A program made the position numbers and the translations under genes. Source: Cercospora beticola (taxonomy: Eukaryota > Ascomycota > Dothideomycetes > Mycosphaerellales > Mycosphaerellaceae). Taken from it: DNA of 64,000 nucleotides. Location of the stretch: NCBI RefSeq assembly GCF_033473495.1, contig NC_088935.1:4836001-4900000 (forward strand), read 5' to 3'. The notes under the pieces are model-generated. The model saw only the letters and a program-made list of their open reading frames with translations. It was not told where the DNA came from and ran no database searches. How positions within the stretch are numbered: the stretch's first letter is position 1; each line of letters starts with the position of its first letter. Positions 44,513 to 55,900 of the stretch are shown here, piece after piece.

Positions 44513-46393
44513 CTAAGCCTCCTTCTCCCCCTTATCCAGCCTCTCCCTCTCCCTTCTCCTGTCCTGCCTGCTTCTCCAAAAGATATAGGCAATGACAACA
44601 GCAGAAGGGATCATCAGTACGATGGCTAATATGATTGGCCACCAGTATCGTACCTCGTCCCCGTTCACGTCCTTAATGTTCATTCCAAAGATGCCAGTCG
44701 CCAAAGTCAGAGGGAGATATATGGCCGCGAGGAGGGTCAGTTGCGTTGATCTCTCACCGTTTCGCCTGCTGACTTCGGCGTCTTTCAAGGCAACTTGAGA
44801 TTGCTCCACGTTAAGCGTAGCTATAATAACTTGGAGGTTCTCGTTCAATCGCGGCATCAGATCTGCAGCTTGCTTGTCGAGCCAAGCATGCTCTTTATCC
44901 GGTGAAGATGCAGCTTGTTGACGGGATGTCAGACTGACGCTTTCCAACGCATGTTGCACACTGCTCTCGTGTTCGCTCTCGCTACCACGGCCCAAGTCCT
45001 TCTGATGTTTCCTAGCATTTGTGTAGGCCTCTTCCAAAAACATATCCGAGACTGCCCGCCTTGTCTGCGCGAGATGCTTCCGGAGTTCGGCGACGCGTGC
45101 TCTGCCAGCTTTGACACGATCCAAGGCTTCACTTGTCGAAAGCGTGACGCATTCATAATCTATTCGCTGAAGGTCAAGAGCAATGTTCCTAATTTCACGC
45201 TCATACAGCCACACAGCCCACTGCCATAGGAACACATTTAAACCATAACCAGATTCCTCGCAGCATTGCCAAAGCTCACACAACTTTTCAAAATTCCACT
45301 TTTCTGCGAGAAAGACATTGACCTCACGCATCATGTCGATATTCCCGGGCGTGGGAAGGATCAGATGATTTGGAAAACCAGCAGGAGGCGTCTCGATCTT
45401 TAAGCCATTCACCGCAATGACAACTAGACAGTTAGCTTGATGGAGGAGACAACCTGATGCCGTCCACGTACCGAACGAATCTCCCATCAGTAAGCCAGAA
45501 AGCCAAATTGCATTTTCTTCGCTGCAAAGCTTTGGTGTTCTTCGTGGTCTACCTCGCACATCGAACACTGTACTCCTTGCAGATCGCGAAAGCGTGGTAC
45601 TAAAGCCTGCTGCAAAGAAACTCTTGGTGGACGCTTCCCGAGACTGATACGGGTCCTGATACGGGTCATCGCTATACAATCCAGGGCAGATGTGATCGGC
45701 TAGAAAGTCTGGAGGCAAATGAAAGATGTTGCCGACCTCGCACATTTGACGTAAGTCTAAATTGTCCAATAAAAGGACACCGCAATCGGCCAATTGAGAT
45801 TCGCCAATTGGATAAGCCCTACGATGGAGCTTGCACCCAGGGCGATATTCTTCATGTTGGCGCTGTCTGAACTTCCACCAGCCGTAACGATTTTCTTGGA
45901 TGGCTGCAAATGGATCTCCAGCCTGGAGCCATTTCTCATAACCTTCAGCTGCAGATTCTGGCAAGGCTATTTTGGTCGTCCAAATGTCACCGTATAGCCT
46001 CATACATTCCTGGCGAAGCCTGCCGAAATATTCTCTTTCCCCTCGCATACGTGACTCCATGGTGGGTTTCGCTATATCCAGAAGCTCATTATCGTCAAAA
46101 GGGCACTCAAGTTGACCGCCCGTATAGTCATCGGCCGTCATTCCAGCGATATGGGCCCGCATGTAGCGAATGCTTCGTAATACCGTGGTAGGCGACAGCT
46201 GAAGTTTTCTCATCACAGCAGGTCTCGCAGCTTCTTTCTCGGCTTTCAGATCATGCTCCGTCGACCCCGTGTCCTGACCGCCTGAGTCCGCTCTAGGCTC
46301 AATTCCAATGCCAGTTGCAAATCCAGTCTCCTCCTTTGCGCCAGAGGCCAGTACCGGGTCCTCCATCGGTATCCCAGTCTCGCCGTTAGCCAT
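44513..46393 (-). CDS. CorA-like membrane protein, paralog 2
   Basis: A frame of 626 codons is open throughout. A 48-base stopless segment, 45424-45471, has a GTACGT donor, GCTAAC branch site and CTAG acceptor and is probably an intron, which would give 610 aa from exons 46393-45472 and 45423-44513. The layout matches paralog 1: an N-terminal RLYGDIWTTKIALPESAAEG resembles YGDVWSTKVTPPGSQNER there, then a coiled coil (KEHAWLDKQAADLMPRLNEN), then LTLLAAIYLPLTLATGIFGM with NI, and a last helix. FGMNI keeps the GMN motif. Tandem arrangement implies local duplication, well diverged at the N-terminus. Confidence 0.82.
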   Translation of the reverse strand: MANGETGIPMEDPVLASGAKEETGFATGIGIEPRADSGGQDTGSTEHDLKAEKEAARPAVMRKLQLSPTTVLRSIRYMRAHIAGMTADDYTGGQLECPFDDNELLDIAKPTMESRMRGEREYFGRLRQECMRLYGDIWTTKIALPESAAEGYEKWLQAGDPFAAIQENRYGWWKFRQRQHEEYRPGCKLHRRAYPIGESQLADCGVLLLDNLDLRQMCEVGNIFHLPPDFLADHICPGLYSDDPYQDPYQSREASTKSFFAAGFSTTLSRSARSTVFDVRGRPRRTPKLCSEENAIWLSGLLMGDSFGTWTASGCLLHQANCLVVIAVNGLKIETPPAGFPNHLILPTPGNIDMMREVNVFLAEKWNFEKLCELWQCCEESGYGLNVFLWQWAVWLYEREIRNIALDLQRIDYECVTLSTSEALDRVKAGRARVAELRKHLAQTRRAVSDMFLEEAYTNARKHQKDLGRGSESEHESSVQHALESVSLTSRQQAASSPDKEHAWLDKQAADLMPRLNENLQVIIATLNVEQSQVALKDAEVSRRNGERSTQLTLLAAIYLPLTLATGIFGMNIKDVNGDEVRYWWPIILAIVLMIPSAVVIAYIFWRSRQDRRRERERLDKGEKEA

Positions 46394-47310
46394 ATCGCAG
46401 CAAAAGATTCTGCAAAGTAATCAACGGGAGGAAATTGCAGAATTGTTAACCCACATCGCGACTAGTCGACGTGGCCGCAGCAGTGTAATACAAAGAACTC
46501 CCTCTTCAGCCGCAAGCCTAAGCGACCCATTCAAGATCCAGCCTCTCAGGGTTGCACATGCAGTGCAACAGCCAGATCGGCTTGGCATGAACAGTTCGAC
46601 TTAGCTATCCTCCCATTCGCGAAACGTCTTGTTAATCCAGTAGCTGGTGGTGAGCGAATGGATGATGAGCATGCCGAAACTCATCGATGAGTGCTGCGAT
46701 GCATAAGGCACAAGGTATGTTGAAGGACTGAACTCGCTGCCAAGCCTTCAAACGGGTTTGAAGGTGCTTCAAGGCAGCCACAACCCAAGCTGGGAAGTAC
46801 GCGCCGCCACGCGACGCGTCCTCTTTTTCATCACTGTCACTCAAGTCAGCATCACCATGTCTTCTCAATGAAATCGTGCCTGAGACCGTTCAATCGAATT
46901 GAGAACACCATTGGTATCATATTTTCCTTCAACTCCCAAGCATTTGCTAATCGACAGCGACTGGCGGCAAGGTACCCACGAATCGGTTCGGAACTCCGTC
47001 CATAATGCCCGGTCGTGTCCTCTATAATCATGTCATCCCCATCATCTGCTGTAAACGTGTCTTTGTGCTCTTCTTCATCTGTCTTCATCTCTTGATCAAG
47101 TTCTTCTAAGCCGCCGGGGCAGCGTGGAAAATCACCTGAGGAATCGTGGGAAATGGGAAACCGCTGAGCTTGCTTCGTGGAGTGGCCAGCGGCGTGCCGG
47201 CTAAAGGAGATGGCATCTCTGACTTGAGATATGGGTCGACGTTCGCTCCTGCTTACGGTCAGCCATTGCTTCACAATCTGATAAAACAAGTGGCAGAGCA
47301 CTTACTCACC
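46394..47310. other. intergenic with minus-strand coding remnants
   Basis: The left part is the promoter of CorA-like paralog 2, the right part the pyruvate kinase 3' flank. Between them two minus frames with protein-like character run head to tail in different phases: 47090-46852 (KTDEEEHKDTFTADDGDDMI, ending LNGLRHDFIEKTW) and 46868-46632 (LSDSDEKEDASRGGAYFPAW). The only possible intron between them would be 22 bases, too short. They could be a broken small gene; family unknown. Confidence 0.3.
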
Positions 47311-49006
47311 CTAAGCATTCTGGTCAAGACCCAAATCCTCTTGAGCTGGGACCACACGAAGAGTGTTGGTGTGACCCATTCCACCTCTCCAGCCTTGCAC
47401 ACAAATGACTGCATCGCCCTTGTTGAGGACACCCAACTTGATGGCGTTGTTAATGCCCCACTTGAGACGTGCGTCAACGTCCTCTTGCCATGGCGTAGTC
47501 TTGAAGTCTGGCTTCTCCACATCGTAGTGGAATGGGTAGACGCCACGGTACAAGTGGGAGTAGCGAGAGGCGCGCGCGTTTCGTGTGACCATGATGATGG
47601 GGCAGACTGGTCGGTATTTGGAGATGAGACGGGCAGTGTTGCCGCTGCGATCATGTTAGCCGAATGTTCGAGATCGGAGTGGAAACAAGAAGACTCACGA
47701 TGTGGTCAGAACGAGAATAGCGCCCGCATTCTGCTCGAGAGAAGCAGCCACGGCAGCCATGGCGCAGTTCTCGGTCGTTGGCACTGGTCGTGCTGCCAAC
47801 TGCTTCAACTCGTCGAATGCATTCAGGTAAGGAATGGCAATCTCCGCGAGCAAGCAAGTCTCGTGCATCATGGTGACAGCCTCGCGAGGGTAGTTGCCCT
47901 TGGCAGTTTCGCCAGACAACATGACACAGTCGGCTCCGTCGAGCACGGCGTTGCCAACATCACTGACCTCGGCACGAGTCGGACGTGGGTTGTAGGTCAT
48001 GCTCTCCAACATTTGCGTAGCACAGATAACTGGCTTGCCAGCAATGTTGCACTTGGTGATCATCATCTTCTGGGCGATGAAGACCTGGGCAGGTGGGATC
48101 TCAATACCCAAGTCACCACGGGCCACCATGACACCGTCGGTGACCTTGAGGATCTCGTCGAAGTTGTTGACACCCTGCTGGTTCTCGATTTTGGCGATGA
48201 TCTGGATGTCCTTACCCTCCTCACCAAGCACCTCACGAATGGCAGCAATGTCCTCAGCACGGCGGATGAAGGAAGCAAAGACCATGTCGACGTTGTTCTT
48301 GACACCGAACTTGAGATCGGCCTTGTCCTTCTCGCTGAGAGCTGGAAGATCGACATCCGTCTTTGGCAGGTTGACACCCTTCTTGCTGCTGATCTTGCCA
48401 TTGTTGACGGCTCTGCACTTCAAGTTCTTGTCGTCGGTAACCTCGAGCACCTCGAATGCGAGGACACCATCGTCAACGAAGATTGTACGACCCTTCTCGA
48501 TCACCTTTGTGATGTTCTTGTAATCGACATACATGTTCTTGTTGTCCGATGCCGTGGCATACTTGTCGTCGGTGGTGATGTTGATCTCGGAGCCGGCGGA
48601 AATGGGGATGTCTTCGTCGTTGGGCGTGTTGCCTGTTCGGATCTCTGGGCCCTTGGTGTCAAGAGCAATGGCGACTGGACGTCCTTCTTGCGTGGCCTCA
48701 GCCTTGCGGGCATTGTCGATAACGGTTTGGTGGTACTCGTAGCTGCCGTGGGAGAAGTTCATGCGGACAACCTGCAGACCGGCGGTGCGGAGCATGTTGA
48801 TCTTCTCTGGGGAGTTGGTCTTGGGACCTGGTGTCACTCTCGTCAGTCTCGTTGTTCTCATCCTTCCCGCGGGGCACCGCCATACCGATGGTGCAGATGA
48901 TCGAGGTGCGTCGAAACTGCTTTGGTGGGTGGTATTCGGTATTGAGGGAGGCGAGCCATTGCACACGCGTGCGGCCATATTCCTGGTGTACGAGAGAGTC
49001 GCCCAT
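47311..49006 (-). CDS. pyruvate kinase
   Basis: Three exons: 49006-48886, 48827-47699 and 47644-47311, giving 527 aa. Introns are 58 and 54 bases with GTATGG and GTGAGT donors. The N-terminus [22 protein letters not shown] joins correctly across intron 1. [26 protein letters not shown], the active-site segment [52 protein letters not shown] and [13 protein letters not shown] are textbook pyruvate kinase. The C-terminal domain starts [16 protein letters not shown]. It catalyses the last glycolytic step, phosphoenolpyruvate plus ADP to pyruvate plus ATP, in the cytosol. Strong codon bias fits high expression, and as a side effect leaves a 584-codon frame open on the other strand. Confidence 0.97.
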
Positions 49007-49927
49007 GGTGTCGTTGGTGTCTTGGTGTGTATGGCGGTGGAAGGTGGTGTTTGCTCCGTCAGTCCAACTTTTTTCAGCTCGAGTTCCGCCGAGCTCTTAG
49101 CAATGACGTGGGCTGATTGAGGCGGTGTTTCAGCAGGAACGACTGAAACGTGAAGTGAAGAGGGAAGGAGTCAGACTGGCAGGAGGGAGGGAGGCAGGTG
49201 GGAGTGGTGAGGAGCTCGCGGCGTTATAGGCGGTCAAATGTGAATAGGCCATCTCATCCAAGCTGCGTTCAGCAAAAAGGGACACCCCACCTCAACGCGC
49301 AAAGACACGCTCCAAACTGCACTACGCCAGGCGGGCGGCTCGTCAACCGGACCTCCGAACACGACGTGCTGCTTCTATTGGCCGCGACACGGTCGACAGA
49401 AGGCCTCCCTGCCTGTCCCACCCAAATTCCAGAAGCCCGCCCACGTTCATCCCATCGCCCTCAGCGCGTGCTGCGATGCTTTTCCGCCGATAACAAACTT
49501 TGCGCCAAACGGAGCTACGTAATCAGCCCTATCTCTGCACCCTTGGCTGTCCTCAGGCATCTCTTTTCCACGAGGAAAGCGACTTCGGAGATGACCGAAC
49601 TTCCTCTCCCACACATACACGTCGCTGCGATCTACAACAAAGCGTACAGTCGCGTCATGATGGCCAAGGAAGACAACGACGACGACGACCGGGTATGCGC
49701 TGTCTCCTCGCGTCAGGAACTCACACATCCTCATACCCGCCCCTGCCGCGCCTCGGACAGCGACAGAAATAACGTCAGCATATACTCGGGTCACTATTTT
49801 GCATCGGTGTGAATATACCCCGAACAGCCAATATTAATAAGCAAAAATCATCGTTATCGCATTCAACAACCCAACTCCAGAGATCAAAACAAAAATGCCA
49901 AAAACCTCATCACTGAGATCCCATTAC
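49007..49927. other. pyruvate kinase promoter and 3' flank of the giant gene
   Basis: About 920 bases. Close to the pyk start the plus strand is purine-rich (gggagggagggaggcagg near 49184-49202), that is a pyrimidine-rich stretch on the coding strand, common in strong fungal promoters. A plus frame at 49198-49812 (204 codons) has no domain and is judged chance. Confidence 0.45.
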
Positions 49928-52900
49928 CTATTTCCTCCTCCTCTTTTGACTGTCCCTTCTATCAGCATACCCCTCCCCATCCTCTCCACTCCTTTTCCTC
50001 TTCTTTCCAGCATTTTCCAACTCCCTCGTCAACAACCCAACCTCCTCCACCAACTCCCTCTGCCCCTTCTCCAAAACCCAATTCCTCTCCAACAAATCAT
50101 CAAAATCCGTTCTCAACTTCGCGTGCCCCACATGCTGCTCATGATGCCAATCCCTCACAGTCTTATTGCTCATCCTCAACGTCTCACTCTCCATCAAAGA
50201 AGCATCCAACTTCTCGCGCAAATCGGCATTGATATCTCGAATTCGCGCAAGTGAGCCAGGAGATATGAGAGGCGTGAGAGGTCGGTGGTTGACGTGGACC
50301 GGAAAAGCTGCTGAAGGGTTTCGATCGCGAGGACTACGATGTGGTGAGTTGTGAGGAAATTGAGCAAAAGGGTGAGGGGCGGAATCAAGTGGGTGGAGGC
50401 TGGGAATAGCCGGGCGAGGTGTACGAAGGGAGGACGTTCGAGAGTGAGGATGTGGCGACAGATGGGCATGCGAGCGGCGTATTTCAGTTGGCAGAGGCGT
50501 GAGACGAGCACGGCCTTGGGTGTCCTCTGCATCCGCAGCGTCGTCTCCTTCATCTTCGACGTCTGTGTCGGGTTCGCTAGGGTCGGAGAGCTCTTCTTCT
50601 TCTTCGAAGGGCGGGATTTCTTCTGAGGTGTCGGAGGCAGGAGGACCTTGCTGTTCTTCACCCTCTGATTCCGAGTGCTCTGATCCAGAATGTTCAGAAG
50701 ATTCTTCATCTCCTTGTCCTTCCTCTTCCTGCTCCTCTTCCTCCTCCTCCTCCTCCTCCTCCTCCTCCTCCTCCTCCTCCTCCTCCTCCTCCTCCTCCTC
50801 CTCCTCCTCCTCCTCCTCCTCCTCCTCTTGTTCTTGCTCCTCTTCTTCTTCTGGCTCCACATCTATGCTTACAAGCCTGCCCTCCTCATCTCGGCCCCAT
50901 GCGCGTTGCAGAGGCTTGCGTTTCGCACCCTTCCCACCCGCCGCTGTCTTCTTACCCGGTTTCGCACCTGCACCCTTACGTCCTGGCGGAGGCTTCCTCT
51001 GCCCCTTCCTCCCACCACGAGCGCCAGTGTTGCCCCTGCCAGAAGGTCCTGCTGACCTCTGTCCCTTCTTAGCAGCTTCCGCTCCCTTGTCAGCTCTCTT
51101 ACGATGCTTCTCACACTCATCGAGTTTCTTCTGCAGGTCAGCAGCTTCGTCAGCCTTCTTGCGGCCAAGCACCTTCAACTTCTTGATTTGCTCCCTTAAA
51201 GCTCGGATGTCTCCAGATGATGATGAGTCGGCGTCAGCTGTCAACCTCTCATTCTCGTTCGCAAGATCTCGATAATCGTCCTGCAGTGCCTCGAGCTGCT
51301 CCTCGCACTCTCGCAAAGCTGCTTCGGCGCGACGACAGCGACCTTCGCAGCCCTCATCGTCATCATCGTCACCAGTGGGGCCTTTAGCATTCCTCAAAGC
51401 AGCTTCAAGTTTAGCAACCTTGGCTCTCTCAGCATTGAAGCTGTCGCGCCATCGTCCAATCTGCTCCTCGAGCTTCTCGGCCCTTTCGTATTCTCTCTGC
51501 GCGGCATCAGCATCCCTCGAAGGCTTCTGCTGCTCCTGAGCCAGCTTCTCATGTGCTCGATCCATTTCTCTCCGACACTTTGCGGCCTCCTCCTTAAGTT
51601 TCTGGACCTTCTTCTCCAAATTCTCGCACTTCTTCTTGCAGACATCGGATCCTGTTTGAGGCTGGCCACGAACATCCCTAGAAGCCTCAACTTCATCTCT
51701 TAAGTGTTCTACTTGTCGCTCCAGCTCTCGCTCGCGCTCGCTCGCGCTAGTTTCGGCGGTCTCTGCGTCGACTTGAGACTGACTTAAATCTCTCTGCAAC
51801 GTATTTCCGTGTGCTCGACATTCATCAAGCTGTCTCTGCAGATCTGCTCCGTGCTTCCGACAGTCATCGAGCTTCTGATTCAGGTCTCGGAAAAGGTCTT
51901 CGACTTTCTTCGCAGGATCATCATTACTGTCTTCTCCTTCTCCTCCAGCAGCAGAAGGAGATCGACGAGGTTGTGCTGGCGGTGATCTGGAATTTTGCAA
52001 CGGCGATCTCGGATCATTTGGTCGTTGTGCATTGTTCCCGCGCTCGTTCACTTCAGCAATTTCGTCCATCAAGTCCTCAATCTGTTGATCTCTCTCTGCA
52101 ATCTGTTGATCTCTCTCTGTCAGCTGGTTGTCAAGATCAGTCAAGTACCTCTCGGTTCGCTCCAGAGCTGCTGTCCGATTGTCGACCCCGACTCGCTGGG
52201 CCTCAGCATCCTGCCGGAAAGTCTCCGCAGCGTACGCTTGACGCTCCAGATCTACAGTCAGATTGTCGGCCCGGGCTCGCTGGGCCTCAGCATCCTGCCG
52301 GAAATGCTCCGCAGCGTGCCATTCACGCTCCAAGTTCTGCGTTTGATTCTGTTCAGCTAGCACCGCATTGTCCCTTTGCTGCAGAGCATGGTCCCGCTCC
52401 TGCGTCAGTTCCTGAATGCGATTTGCTGCCCGAGCGTTCTCGTCTTGAAGGGCCGGAAGCTGCACGTCCAGATCATTAATTCGCGCCTCCTGCTCCTGGA
52501 TACGCTGCCTTAGAGCACGATTGTCTGCTTGCAATGTAATCATCTCTTCTTCATTGGCTTCATGCAGCAATTGTGCTACAGGCGGGATATAGTCCCACGC
52601 TCGATTGCCATTGGGACCGACTGGCAGCCCGTCCTGTTGAGGCTGCCGTTGTACACCAACAGGAGTCGGAGTGCCCAGAACCTGAGGGGCACCATCCCGC
52701 CTGAGCCACCAGTTAGGATTCTGCTGGTTACCGCCATTCTGCTGATTACCGCCATTGACTTCAAATGGATTTGGTAGATTGGCACCATTATCGACATTTA
52801 ACTCATCGCTGTCGGTACGTACCAGTGCTGGAACTTGTCGCGGACCAGCTCTACGCCCTGGGCCAGCTCTACGCCGTGGTCCAGCTCTACTCCCGGGGTT

Positions 52901-55900
52901 CGGAGGTGTGACAGGCGGTTGCTGGTTCCCGAAGTTGTTCTGGTTCGCTGTAGGGCGATTCCCATCGGCTACCAAATCACCTCTAGGACGGTTTGTTGAG
53001 ATCGGAAGGCCATGTGCATCCCCTGAACGAGTAGGAGACCCCGGATATGGCTGGTTAGTATCATCACCAACAGGCTGCAACACACCAGTAGGACCCCATT
53101 GATGCGTCAATCCCATATTCGGAACCCCAGGCAACGCAGGTGGAGCGTACCATTGACGTCGGTGCTCAGCATCATAGTAGTAGTATGTATTAGGCCGGAA
53201 AGCATGTTGCGTGTATGACCAGCCTTCTGGAAGATACATGCGATTGACGCGGTTGAGAGGATGCCAGGCTTCTTCTTCGTTTGGGATGGGATATGGCAAA
53301 CCATCTCTCCACAGATCATAATACAAGTTTTGATCGACAATTCCTCCTTCAGTGACTGCGGGAGATGGAAGTGGGCCGATGTCGCGATTCGTACTGGTTC
53401 TTCGGAAGACGTAGCCATCGCCATTACGTTCCGCAAAGGCGCCTGAGGGAATACGACGCCGCCGCAATCTGATACGGGCTTGTCCAGAATTTGGGATGGG
53501 TATCTCGTCGTTTTCGCTCTGGTAGCTTGCAAGGCTGTCCTCCCGTTCGTTGTTTTGGTTTCCTTGAGCATCATCAGCGGTAGCGTTAGCATTCTCATCG
53601 TGATCTCCATCGCTGCCCATGTCGTCGTCTCCAGAGCGGTCGTTGTCATGTTCGTCTGGAGCCTCATCATCTCCTTCCTGGTCGTCATAGTAGTCAGCCT
53701 CAGGAAGCGACTCTATGTCGGAGGGAGTGCCATCGTCGAAGAGGTCATGAATTCTTCTTGTGTTCGGAGACATACCGTCCGTCGACAAGGGGACACTGGG
53801 CGAACTACTCGAACGACCGCCCCCTCCACCGCCATTTTCCGAAGGGGTGATGAAGCGAGCACGTCTCGGAATGAACCTTGGCCGACGTCCGGCAGCAAGA
53901 AGAGGAGGAGGAGGAGGCTCATCGTCTTCATCTTCGTCTTCCTCATCGTCAGTTTCGTCTTCTGCATCGTCAGTCCCTTCTTCCTCTTCTTCCTCGCCAT
54001 CGGTCTCCTCGTCTTCCTCGTCCCCGTCGGCTTGCTCGTCCTCGACCCCGTGCAGCTCCTCGTACTGCCTTGCTCGGTTCTCATACCAGTCGATATCAGG
54101 AAGAGGTTCTGTCCCAGCCCAAGGATCGTTACTAAGGATAGCATCTAGCCGTTGTTCGCGTGGTGTCGTACCATGACTCGATGATGATGCAACACTGGGA
54201 GTCCCCCTCAAAATATCAGATAAAGCCTGGCTGGAAGCGCGCCTCCTACCGGCCGGAGGAGTCCTGGGAGCATAAGGAGGTGGCCGCGGGGGCGCCCCGA
54301 ACAACGAGGCGTTAGGGCCGAATCGTCGTCCGCCTGGTGTGAGTGGCAGACTCGCTCTTCGTTGCGGCCTGTTGCCTCGCGTTCGCGTGTCGCGATCATC
54401 AGAAATGCGTCGCCGGTCCTCATGGATCTCATTGAAATACTGCGGTCGATAGCGTGTGTTGTCCCTCTCGCGAGCTCTTGCTATACGTGCTCGTCGCTCA
54501 GGTGAATCAGGCTCTCCCTCAGCATAAGGTTGCCAGAAAACATCTCTAGTCGTGTTTTCGCCATACGCAGGCGGCGGCGTTGGTGGACGTTGTTCTAATT
54601 CCCGCAGCTGTTGAGCCAGGACGACTCTTTCGGGATTATTTGTGCCGCCCCGTGGCTCACCTGTGGGATTCTGGTACCCGTCGGCACCATTGATGGGATG
54701 AAGAAGACCATCTGCGCCATAGAAGTGAGTCTTCTGAAACCTAGGGTAGCCAGGAACGCGAGCAGGAGCCCGCCAGAATCGATTGCCTATCGGGTCCTCG
54801 TAATATATGTAATCGCCTGGACCGTCCTGGTAAGGAGTCCAGTCCTCGGGTAGCCACTGTGGTTGGTCTCCATCCGGTACGTGACGAACACCTTGTGCAA
54901 CTCGAGTAATAATTCCGTTGTCGATACGGTATGTAGCTCGGTCATCGATAGCCCAATTGAAGTGATTTGTTGGCGAGAGTGGAGCAGCGGCGGCTCGAGC
55001 TTCTCTGATGCTGGCACCGGCGCCTGCTCTGGAGCTCAAAAACGACTGACGATAAGGCGGAGGAGTTCGAGGGGAACGAGAAGGACCATGTGGCCTGCTT
55101 TCCTCGCCTGCGTCGTCTTGCTCGCTATTAACGTTGTCCTCAGCATCATCGTCTTGCTCCTCATCAGCGCCACTCCCACCACCACCATCGCCCGCAGGCA
55201 TAGTGAACCGGGCACGTCTTCCATCTGATCCCGGCGGCCGTCGACCTGGAGGAGGAGGCGGCGGCGGCATTCGACCCGCAGCAGCATCCCTTCTGAAGTC
55301 ATCCCAACTGACCACTTCTCCATCACTACTAAGAGGAGAATCAGGCCGTTCAGGGCGCGTTTGCGTACTCGGAAGAGGCGGTAAATGACCAAGAGCGGCA
55401 CCTCTATCCTCGTCTCGATTTGGAAATCCACGGAATGGACCTGGGACAGGAGGAGAATCGTTGCGACCCAGTCGAGGTGCACTTCTCGATAGTGGTGGCA
55501 ATTGACCAAGAGCTACAGCTCTATCATAATCCTCTCGAAATGTAACGTGTCGAGATGGACCTTGAACAGGAGGCAAGTCGTTACGGTCCAGTCGAGGTTG
55601 ACTTCTCGAAAGCGGCGGCAACTGCTCCAAAGCCGCAGCTCTGTCGAATCTATCCCCCGAAGAGATACGTCGACGTTGGCGAGGAGGCTCCTCATCCTCA
55701 GTCTCATCCTCATCGAGTTCGTCGGGATTGTCTGGAAAGAGCCAAGCGAGGGACTGTGGATCCTGAGGTACAGACGGCGTTGGAGTCGGCGGAGGTCCCT
55801 CTCTTGTAGGCGGAGGTGCAGCAGGCAAGTCGTCATCGGATTCCTCTTCGTCCTCTGATTCCCCTTCTTCGTCCTGTGGTTCCTCTTGATTCTCATCCTG

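Noticed and set aside
47146..48900. Open frame of 584 codons on the plus strand
   Set aside because: It lies exactly opposite the pyruvate kinase exons and crosses its introns. The frame is open because of biased codon use in a highly expressed gene; the protein has no domain.
50499..51275. Plus-strand frame with a long poly-Ser run
   Set aside because: It is the antisense reading of the GAG/CTC tract in the giant gene. Poly-Ser, poly-Leu and poly-Arg frames here are all repeat artefacts.
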